Shown here piece by piece: positions 23,801 to 35,500 of a stretch of DNA of 64,000 nucleotides (positions within the stretch are counted from its first letter, which is position 1; every line of letters begins with the position of its first letter). A program made the translations under genes and the position numbers. Source of the stretch: Strongylocentrotus droebachiensis (Eukaryota; Echinodermata; Echinoidea; Camarodonta; Strongylocentrotidae); the NCBI GenBank assembly GCA_035222895.1, contig JAVYIG010005330.1:62001-126000 (forward strand), read 5' to 3'. Below the pieces are notes generated by a model, which was not told the DNA's origin, made no database searches, and saw only the letters and a program-made list of their open reading frames with translations.

Positions 23801-26800
23801 TAATCATTAATATCATAGTTATATGTACATGTAGTACGGTAATGACCGTCATTCATGTCATGATATCCTAAATGACACAACATTTTAGCTACACTGCTGA
23901 CCTTAAAAATCCAATTTTGGTGGCATTAGGATGCTCAGCCATGAACACGTATGAGTGGAACGTCTTTCTCTATCTCTTTTTTTTCTTTTATTCCAGGTTC
24001 ATATCTTGTTTGACGAGACATTTTACAATGCCAACGAGGAAAGCTTTAGAGTGCTCTGTATTGACAGACTGCTGGAAGGAGGAACAAGTAAGGCACACTT
24101 GTATATTTAAAACAAAGCAGTTTCCACCTTCTCCGCATAAAAAAAAGAATAATAATGTGATTAATTGTATACACGTAATACATGAAATGTATGCTTGGAG
24201 TCAATGTACAAGTGCCCCCACCCTCACTCCTCAAAGAAGAGAAGGGTCATCTGATTTTTACAGATCTATACCTTTCTACTGGGGGGGGGGGGGGGGGGTC
24301 TGACAAGCACTTGTTCCCTCTAAAACCCTTAGAAACCTCCTGGATCTGCCACTGCACAAATGTGTGCACATGGATTCCTTTCAAAAATGTTTACTCAAGG
24401 GTGAATTACTCTCAAAGAGAATCCATCTCATTAACATTATTAGTATGAGGAATGTACAAATATGTGCATGTACATGTAAGGCAAGGGAAAAGTACATTTT
24501 GTTGTACACTGAAACCTGTATATAAAGACCACTCAAGGAAGACAAGGAAAGTGGTCTTTGCTTTTCATGAACCCTTCATGCATATTTCAATGGGAAACAA
24601 ATAGTCTTTCTTTAATTACAGGAGGCCACTAAAGCAGCCAGGTTTTCTACGTCATTTTGTAGATTTTAATCTTGACCCCATAATAGGTAACCCCTGGGTT
24701 CAAAGAATTAGAACAGTACCACCCCTTTATATCTGTGTCATGTCGGCTAAACTATGACGTACAGAGGATTGATTAACCTTATTATGAAGGTGTCGCCTAA
24801 AGAGATACAAGATAACCATCAGTTGTGAGAGTAGGATTGTGGATAAATATATGCAAAATAGTTGGATATGAATCTGTGAAAAAAAATATAGTGTGTGAGC
24901 AAAAACTGAGCATCATGCTAGAGGTTACGTAGAGTAGCAAAGTTATGGCTTTTATAATTATCGGTAGATCAACTGATAAAGTTTCAATTACGTCTGTGAG
25001 GAGTGACTTGGTTGTTTATGTTGGCCTGGATTAATTTTGATGACCCTTTATATTTATTGTGAGATATACCTCATTAAATTTCTTGAGTCAGATGATCATT
25101 ACGCTTGATTTCTTGAACTCTGTTATATAATATTGCTATGACGTAAAACAGATATTCTGAAGAAAATGGGAGGAAATATGAACTCATTTTTATTGGTAGT
25201 TCATTTTTATATTTTCACACTTGCTTGCATTTTGCCTTTGGTGTAGCATCATTTGTTTTCTCTTCTTTGTCGAGAGTGGTTCATTAGGAGTTCTTGTCTC
25301 TCTCTCTCAGTTTTTTGGGGTTACGTCAAATGGAGACATTCATAAAAAACACCTGAAAAACTAGTGTACTTATATTATCTTTGAAAGAGACATTTGTCTA
25401 ACTTGAGCAAGATGGTTGGATTTAGTTTCACTGGATCATTTCTAACCGACTGGTGGCCTTTTGAAGAGGATGTTGAATATTTTGATTGTAAGTAATATAC
25501 ATTTATGTTTATAGTGAATGGTCCATTTCAATGGATTAAGTGTCTTGGGAGGGTGTCAAATTAACCGTATGGGTGTATCTTTTCTCTATGCATTACCCTA
25601 CTTTTTATTGGATTGTTTTATTTATTTATTTATTCATTCATGCATGTTCACAATTTTACAATCCAATTGAATTGATTTCACATGAAAAAGAATATAACAA
25701 TGTTTGATTTTTCTTGTGTTTCATATTTTTTCTGCATCAGTAAAATCCGTATTTGAAATCTTTTTGTCTTTTTTCTTACTGAAGGATCTGAAATGATTAA
25801 TATCTGGTTGACCTGTCACCATCCTGTTCCTGTGTTTTATATTTGTTTGTTTAACCTCCAAAATGAATAGCTATTTTATCAAGATTATCTTGCTTTACTA
25901 CCCTATCATTCATTAAATTTGTTTTTCAGCTTTCCGCTGTCATGATACCAAACCGGATATATTATTGACCTTCAGAGGTTCTGCGGATCTCTTATTGACA
26001 TATTTGTACAAATTCAGGGGTCACTTTTAACTTTACATGTACCGTATACATGTATGTCCAATTTGCCCTGTTCCCCCTGACTTTGATAGAAACTGCTTTA
26101 AATCCTGACATGAACATCCTTTAACAATTTAATGTCAATCTAGTACTCAACAGATTTTATAATTGTATATATTTATATATACAGAAATGTGAACACTTTG
26201 TTTACTCTGATCAAGAAAGAATGTGTTCGAAATTTATTAAGAACAGACAGAAGGTAATGACAATAAAAATTGTATTTTACCATATGTTTTGTTTTAAACA
26301 TAACTTTGCAAGGTATAAATCATTTTAAAGAATATGTTCCCCCGGTCTTACAAATATCATGGTCACAAAGATGTAGAATATATTGTGATATGATATTCAT
26401 TGTTTTTCTTTCAGATAACATTGAAGATCCAGTGCTCACCTGCCTCGAGACCTATGAAGATTGCTGTGAATTTCTATGGGGGAACAAACGTAAGCATCAT
26501 ATAATGCTAATTAATCAATTACTTTTATATCTCAAATTATTACATTTATCATGCTGAAGTGCTATTATATTTGTGAATAATCAACTCGTTGTAAAGTAAG
26601 TGCAAATTTAAAGTATGGTAGCACTGATTTATTTATAAAAAGGAGTAAATTGATAACAGATGTCAATGTTCCAATATTCCACTTAATTGTCTTTTCTTGT
26701 CATGTGAAGTTATTGAGTTAGTGTGTCATGTGACTGAAAAGACTAGTTTATCTTAATTATTGAGAGGTAGTTCCACGAATAGGTTCCTTTTTTATCCTTT

Positions 26801-29800
26801 ATTATATCCAGAATATAGGATTTTATCTTGACATCTACAAGCTTTCATTTAAAAAAAAAAGTAACTTTGATTAATTAAAGGTAAAGACCAGTATTGGAAA
26901 CGCCCCAATTTCAAAAAATGAAATGGAAGCTCTCATTACCAATCATGTGAAAGAATATGTTTTGACTAATACATGATGATAAAAAAATTGCCGGGAAACC
27001 GCCTACTAATTCATATATTTGGTAAATTTGTTTCTCTCATGGTCGTGTGAGAGATATAGGGTAATCCCATATACATCTTTCTGTGTATAGTGCTTGTAAC
27101 TTTACGAAGAATGGGCCAAATTTCTTATCATTTTGATGATTCCAGAACCTTGCAGATGCTAGATGCTAGATGATCAACCTTTTCTGATCGATTCCACAAC
27201 GTTTCTTTCACAATGCAATCGCATGACCATTACTGGTCTTTACCTTTAATATCAGTTTGTACATTCATTACCATCTACCTTATTTATATGTCATATTTAA
27301 ATTTCTGTGTTTGTTCCTGTGCTTATTTATATCGTTTGGACCAAACAGTGTGTCATCTGCATAGAGACACAAGGGCATTAACCTCTACCTTCGCCCAAGA
27401 AGAGCACTAACTTATTTATGCAATTTGCGTTCTGGCAATTGTAGTACAAAGGATAGTAGCAGGTGAATGAAATGCTTCATCACCACACACATCCGGGAAG
27501 GAAGCAACCATAAATTTGAATACTTTACTTTATAAACGTCTTTACATTGTACATCACGCTATCAAGAAAATGGCGATGCCCATGTCGTGCTGAGAAACTG
27601 TACATTATTCCTGCTTATGCCTCTCTCATACACTTTGGTGGGGAATCTATTAATGGGCAAGAATACAATAAATCTTTCAGAATATGTGAAGTTATTTCTT
27701 GTGGTGAGGTTTCCCTTAACAATTGGTGCTTTATAATTCATCTTTGATCATCCTTCTTATCAACATGCAGACAGCAAGACATCGCAGAAGAAAGTAGACG
27801 ACCTGATGGAACACTTCTGCAGCACATCTCAGAAAGCTGATACACTGAGACAGATCATAGATGCTACTAGTACGCTCTTCACCAAATGCATCCAGATCGC
27901 TCTTAAAGATGTGGTCCTGGTAAGTCTTTGGGGTCCTTGACTTTGAAGTTTGATGTGAAAAAGCAAGTTGTATTATTACCGATTTTGTCCTTGTTAACCG
28001 TTGGTGCAGGTTTGTGTTACATCTCTATCATTTGAGTACAACTTAATAAGCCATATCATCACAAGAGACGGTCTTAATGGGTATGATATATTTTATGTAC
28101 ACTTAGAGTTAAAGAATGAACAAGTACATTTTTATGCCTCCGTTACGAAGTAGCCGGAGGCATTATGTTTTCGGGTTGTCCGTCCGTCCGTCCGTCCGTC
28201 CGTCCGTCCGTCCGTCCGTCCGTCCGTCCGTCCGTACGTACGTCTGTACGTACGTCCCGTTCTCGTGATCACGTTATCTGAAGAACGGATCGATGGATTC
28301 CTACCAAACTTTGGTCATATATGTATCTAGCAAAGTCGATGAACTGATTAGATTTTGGGGTCAGGAGGTCAAAGGTCAAAGGTCACAGGGCTCATTATGT
28401 ATGCAAAAACAGCTCGTGATCGCGTTATCTGAAGAACCGATTGATGGATTCCTGCCAAACTTTGGTCATGTATGTATCTTGTAGAGTCGATGAACTGATT
28501 AGATTTTGGGGTCAAGAGGTCAAAGGTCAAAGGTCACAGGGCTCATTATGTATGCAAAACGGCTCGTGATCGCGTTATCTGAAGAACCGATAGATGGATT
28601 CCTGCCAAACTTTGGTCATGTATGTATCTTGCAGAGCCAATGAACTGATTAGATTTTGGGGTCACGAGGTCAAAGGTCAAAGGTCACAGGGCTCATTATG
28701 TATGCAAAAACAGCTTGTGATCGCGTTATCTCAAGAACCGATTGATGGATTCCTGCCAAACTTAGGTCATGTATGTTACTTGCAGAGCCGATGAACTTAT
28801 TAGATTTTGGGTAACGAGGTCAAAGGTCAAAGGTCACAGCGCCCATTATGTATGCAAAAACAGCTTGTGATCGCGTTATCTCAAGAACCGATTGATGGAT
28901 TCCTGCCAAACTTAGGTTATGTATGTTACTTGCCAAGCTGATGAACTGAATTGATTTTGGGATCATGAGGTCAAGGTCAAAGGTCACAGCGCACATTTTG
29001 TATGCAAAAATAGCTTATGATCGTATTATCATTAGAACAGATTGATGGATTCCTGCCAAACTTAGATCATTTATGTATCTTGCAGAGCCAATGAACTGTG
29101 TAGATTCGGTTCATAAGGTCCAAGGTCATGGGCTCATTATGTATGCAAAAATAGCTTGTGAACGCATTCTCATTAGAACTGACAGATGGATTACTATTTA
29201 AGTCTGGATATCTTGCAGAGCCAATGAGCTGAGTAGATATTAGGATCATGAGGTCAAAGTTCAAAGGGTCATATATGTATATGAGAAATTGTTTGTAATC
29301 ACGATATTCTGAGAACCTGTTAATGGATTACAATTGAACTTGAATTTGAAAAATTTCTTCTGTTTTGGTTTGTAAAATTGCTCTATGACGGAGGCATCAT
29401 TTTCGACTGCGCGCAGTCGAATTCCATCTAGTTCATAATACATCAAGATGACTTAGGACTCAAATATTTGTATATTTACATTTACAAACAAATTCCAGAA
29501 GAAGTAACACTAAGTCATGCAGTGAATTTGAATTTCGCATTGATTGTTAGTATGCGTAATCATACTTTTCACTTAAAGTAAGCTTTGATTCCATAATGAT
29601 AACACTGCATGAGACTGCTACTCACAAGTACATTTGTTCTGAGCGTGTGGATCGGTGCAAAGATCAGCAAAAGAAAGAAAATCTTGTAATATTGACATTA
29701 TGTTGATTTTGTTGAAATATGAGAGAAGTTTATTAATAGACGTTTTGTTATTTCTTATGTTTCTTAGCGTACAATGCAGAAGAACGCAGGTCACATGGAT

Positions 29801-32564
29801 AACCTTAAGATCGCCATGGAAACATACATCATGAATGGAATCTACACCAAGGTTTTCAAGGCGGTCAGTCAATTCTATGCAGTAGAGGTATGTCTTAATG
29901 TTAGCATGGTATGTGTTTGAAACACATTTGGCTTTCATTTGGCAGTTAATTTATTTGAAAGCTCTTTCAGTGGTCAGATAAGGCTTATTGGTTGATAATT
30001 AATTTTATTGTCATGATTGGTATCTTTTATATGATTTGGGATGTTGATCTATGACCTCGTTTTTTCTTCATTAAGTTCATCAAAAAGGAAATAATATATG
30101 TACATAAATTTGTATTGCAGTTTCTTTCTTGAGGGTATTACAAAATGTATTCAAATTATCCTGTATTTTTTCAACAAATAATTTATAAAAAACAACAACA
30201 ACATTAGTTTTTCATTCCTCCCATGATGGTGTAATCAGTTTCAGTTTGCATGCCTGTACCCTGCATTTTGATATATTTCACATTGAAACCCAGGCTACAA
30301 GTAGAATACACATATCATTGAACTATTCAAAGCGAAATAAAGCCTTCAACCTTCCCATATCTCTACCATATATGTTTGGATCTCCATATGTTCCTATTTA
30401 ACGGTTGGTTAGTCATGTGCATAGAATCCATCTTGGGATTGGTGATGCATGAATCTTGGATTGAGGTAATTCAAGGTTGGCAGACAGAAATATTGAATAA
30501 TGGAATGCATTGAGAGCATGACAATATATTAAAGATATCACTTACCATTCCAGATTTTATTGTATTGTTCACTAATCTTAAGTTGTTTGAATAAATTAAT
30601 TTGACAGTTTCAGGTGTAAAGATTAGTGTTGAATGTGTGGAGAAAAAACTGCCTTTTTGGTATTTATTTATTTCCAGACTGCTTTTCCTAGACACACCAG
30701 GGCAAAATTGCACATGTACCACAATATTATATCATTTACTGTATTAATTACAAGGAGAAAAAAACAAACAAACTATGTTTACTTTGATGTGTATACATGT
30801 AGCTGTGTTAGTCATATTTAATTTGAATTTGTGTTTAAAGTTTTAATAATTTGATTAATGATTTGTTTAATTTTAATAATTTGTTTGATTTCCCAGGATG
30901 CCAATCTGAACAAGATAACCCGGAACCTGTCTGAACTTCAGGTCAAGGATGTAGGTGTTAGGTTAGAGTTCACCACCAACGTTCCTAGGGCTCGCAGAGA
31001 GATGTCAACCATTAATAAGTTCAGCACCCCTCTCTGCAAGATACAATGTCTGAGGAGAACGGTTCTTGCTATAACACAGCAGGGATTCAGAGGAAAGATC
31101 AATGATAGTGGTGAGTTTAAAGATGCAGAATGGATGATATGATGATGATGGTGGTAGTGGCGGTTGTGGTGGTGGTGGTGGTGGTGATAATGATGACAAT
31201 GACACTGATAATGATAATGATGATGATAATAATGATGATGGTGATGATGCTGGTGGTGGTGGTGGTGGTGGTGATAATGATGACAATGACACTGATAATG
31301 ATGATAATAATGATGATGATAATAATGATGATGGTGGTGGTGGTGGTGGTGGTGGTGGTGGTGGTGGTGGCGGCGTTGGTGATAATGATGTCAATGACAT
31401 TGATGATGATGGTGATGAGGGTGTTAGTGATATGGTGATAGTGAAATGATAATGAAGACAATGGTAATGGTACTGATGATGAAGTGGATAGTGATGATAG
31501 AGATGATAATGAGGACAATAAAGGATGAAATAATAATAATAATAATAATAAAGACATTTATAACGCGCAACATATACACCCAGAGGAGAGGGGTGCTCAA
31601 GGCGCTTACCATGAGCTACATATAAACTATAATTCTATCTAATTATGCTTACATTACATTCTACATGGTAAATAATGATGATGGGGATGATAATGGTGGT
31701 GATGATGAAGATGATGATGATGATGACAATTATAATCCATACATGTAGGTCTGATGTTTTTAGTTAATCAGCCCGATTGGTAATATATGATCATGCAAGA
31801 TATTTCTCACTGGTAAGTGCTTTTAATCTTTATATTTTGAAATATAATAGATCATTTTCTCTTTCTGTTTTATACCTTACAGCTCGAGCAATGTCATCAG
31901 ATGACCTCCTGCCTCTACTCGTCTTCTTAGTGGTCAAATCAGACATCCCTAACTGGCTGGCTAACCTATCCTACATGCAGAACTTCTGTCTCTCAAACTT
32001 TGCAGGTGGAGAATTTGGGTGAGTACCAGGAAAGTTTGGAGGATCTTTGTCATTAATCAGGATGTCTTATGTAGTACCGTATTTGCCGGCGATAAGGCCG
32101 CAGCGCTGTATAGGCCGCACCCCCGATTTTGACATTTAAAAAAAAAAAAAAAAAAAAACAACTTTTTGTCAAAGTCAGGATTTGATCTCTTGCGTACAAA
32201 TGATGATTTGACTAAAGTCACCGCCTTAAACCGCTCGGCCATCACGCACTGATGATAGCTCTTGTAGTTTTTTGTGAAGTATACATTGCGCCTCTCTCTT
32301 GTGTATTGAAATGGATTCAAAATAGCGACTTCGCGTGCTGGATACTTCGCGGCAGCTACGATAAACGGGCCCTTCTTTTACTTTTGCAATGCATCCGCAT
32401 GAACTTAGATCAAGATCTATCGGCAGATGTTGTTTTTGGAAGTTTATTTTCGTCTTCATGTCAACAATGCAAGATAAAATTGTCGGTAAGATGTGTGGAA
32501 ATGTGTAGTTATTGTACCGTTCGTAGATCTAGTCCCATATGTGCAAATTCGTGCTGGTTTTGAC

Positions 32565-32595
<31 letters not shown>

Positions 32596-35500
32596 ACTCT
32601 TTCCTTGCATAGGCCGCACCCCGTCTTTTTTATATTTTCTCTTCCAAAAATACTGCGGCCTTTACGCCGGCAAATACGGTAATAGCATTTATTAACTTGT
32701 CAAACACAGATTGTCTCAGTAGGAATGAAATAGGGTGACTCCATTACGGAGATACGCAGATAACAGATTTAAATAGATGGATGAATACAAAATTACTTTG
32801 ATAGGAGGAATTCATTGAATTCTGCTTGAAATCAGTCAGTGTTTAATGTATTTTCATTCCTTGTCAAATTATTCGCTTGTAAATAATCATTTCTATTAAA
32901 TACACATTCATCCATCAGATTCTACATGGCATCGATTGAAGCAGCAGTAGAGCACGTGAAGTCCGGTGCCATGAGTAACTCCACCCCGGCGACGCCCATC
33001 TCCATAGACCATTCTCGCTTCTCCTTGCCCCCGTCCTCTCCCTCCAAGTCTGGCTCAGAGCCTCTGTGGCAGAAAATAGACTCCTCTGAACATGAGAATA
33101 CTCCGGCTGTAGATATCTTATTCCAGGTAGGTAGGAATTGTAAGGAATGAAGGGTTCAACATAAGACAGGGGTCAAAGGGCAAATGATCCTTTTCGAAAT
33201 CACGATGAATCCTCATAGGATACACATGTGTTGGAAAATCTCCTTTAAATTACCCCCTTGTACACCCCCTCCCCCTCCTCCTTTGTGAATGAATCCCTTA
33301 TATACATTTTCATGTATACCTGGTGTTGAGCCCGGAAGAATAATTCATTTATGGTGCTTTGACTTTCTGGCAACATAAATTGAAGAAAATTATTGATGTA
33401 ATGCTCAGTGTTTTTACTAATACATGAGGGGCGAAAATTGCAAACCTCCATGATACCTTGGTGACCACCTGATATAAAGCTCTTGTTTCTTGCTCTCTAT
33501 CAATCAAGTATGCCAAGATCAGTTGTATTTATCTGTTCTTACTTTATTTAGTTGTTATCAATATGGTCTTTTAAAACTTTGTATATATTTAACATTAAAG
33601 TAGCCACACAAAGAATCAAAAGTGTTTTGAATTGATGCAAAACTCATATCATTGCGAAGGGGAAGCCTTGCTGATCAAATACAACAACTCTTTTCTTCAA
33701 AATATGTTGGGGGCCCGCAGTAATCAACTGTCAAAAATGTTTGTTTTGAGATCCAGATTTTCTGCCTTAATCAACGGTCCTTTATAGAGCGTCAATATTT
33801 GTGACGTCACATACGGGACACGGCTGGCTAGCTGCAGACTGCTACACGGCACTGAGCTGTTTGTCCAGTGTGTGATGTCACTATTCAGAGCTCGCTACGC
33901 TCGTGTGTTTGGCTTACGTTCGGGGGCGCTTGGGGGTCTAAGAAGGGTCTTGAAAAATTGTATTTTACGCCTTTCCATGATATCTATATGATTTCTCAGC
34001 AAATTATTCGTGTTTTTCAAGAGAAAATCTTTCCATCCATAAGTAATTTGTTCTAATTATCAGTTGTTAGTGAATTTTCTTTGTGTAGCTCCTTTAAGAA
34101 TGAAACTAACACTTTTCAGTGTGCTGTATATTCTCATGGCAGTTCAAGTCAATTTTTACTTCTATTTTTCAGCGAGTGATGGAGGGAAACAAGAATGAAG
34201 TAGAAGCTATGTTAGAAGCCAGCAGTACAGATTACAGTTGGCTTATCAGCAAGATGTGTCATCCACTGTGTTCTTGTGACAGCTGTGAACAGATCCTAGC
34301 AAGGTACGTCAATACACTGTCGTTATGTGACAGATATGAACAGATCATACTTGTAGCAATCCATTATGTTTGTTAGACACATGTGAACAGATCCCAGGTA
34401 GGTAAATAAATCAAATATATAATTGTAACAAATGTTACCAGATTTCAGCTAGGTTTGTCAATCTAATACATGTAAATGTGAAAATGTAAATATGTCTTAG
34501 CTAGTAAGTCAATCAACTTAAACATTCCATAACTTTCTTATTTTTCATCAGATTTTGATGAAACTTTGAGTTTTGTTTTTGTTTGATTTTTCTCTATTTA
34601 TTCTATTCAAGTTGAAAATGTGCCAGACTTGCCCTTTAACTGGGTCCACAGTAAGCATATTATCCCCTCTTTCTACATCTCTTTGGAGGGAATCATCAAA
34701 GAATATTTCAGGAAAGTATGGGCGTATGAACATGAACATGTATACAAAGAAATTTAACTTGTGATACAAGAAGTGATATTTGTTGATTGCCATGTTTCTC
34801 TATTTCTTCTCTAGTAAGCGGAATGACCCAAGAGCAGTTTCAGCATCATCGAGAGACAACAGGGGTTGCACTCCTATGCATGCTGCTGCTGCTTATGGTA
34901 AACTATTAGCTTGGTAGAAATATATGTTTATGTTTATGTTTGAGGCTTTTTAAATATTTTTGTTGAAGCTATACAATGAGATGGTGTAAGCGACAACTTT
35001 GTTTAGGTTTTTCACCTCTTTAATTGAAAGAACTGTTCTTCATCAAATCATAATCGATTTGTATGTGTAACTTTTTGCTTTATTATATTTTTTCTGTAAG
35101 GAGTTAAAATGATTATGAATTATGTGAACTGTTAAAATTTGTATTTACAGTATGTATTTCAGATTTGTCTAAAGCATAAGCAAAGGGAACACTAGACAGA
35201 AATAACCATCTGATTTGGGTCATTTCTTTAATAAAACTGACATTTGTTGACATTCCCCAATACAGATGGTAACCCAGAGATCTCGTACCGTGGGGGTAGC
35301 TATATAGCCAACAATGTACATCTTTTCGTTCAAAACATTTTCTCCCCGATTTTCTTTGTTTAGATCTAATTTTCTGATTTCTAAATCAGATGTAAATTAG
35401 GTCGGTCTATATATCTCCTAATTACAGTTTTCAAAATTTGCTAACCTATTATAGAATGTGAAATTTTCGGACTTACTTATATGAATTATCCAATTTGTAT

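Noticed and set aside
26185-26253. Extra ANKRD27 coding exon between exons 4 and 5
   Set aside because: It introduces TGA after exon 4, whereas joining exon 4 straight to 26415 keeps phase and matches the family.
31005-31557. Poly-Ile/Thr and poly-Ser/Pro frames on the minus strand and poly-Met/Val on the plus strand
   Set aside because: Trinucleotide microsatellite overlapping and following ANKRD27 exon 8.
32226-32563. Open frames across the TA-flanked element, considered as host exons
   Set aside because: They overlap the tRNA-like segment and element interior and have no splice or homology support.
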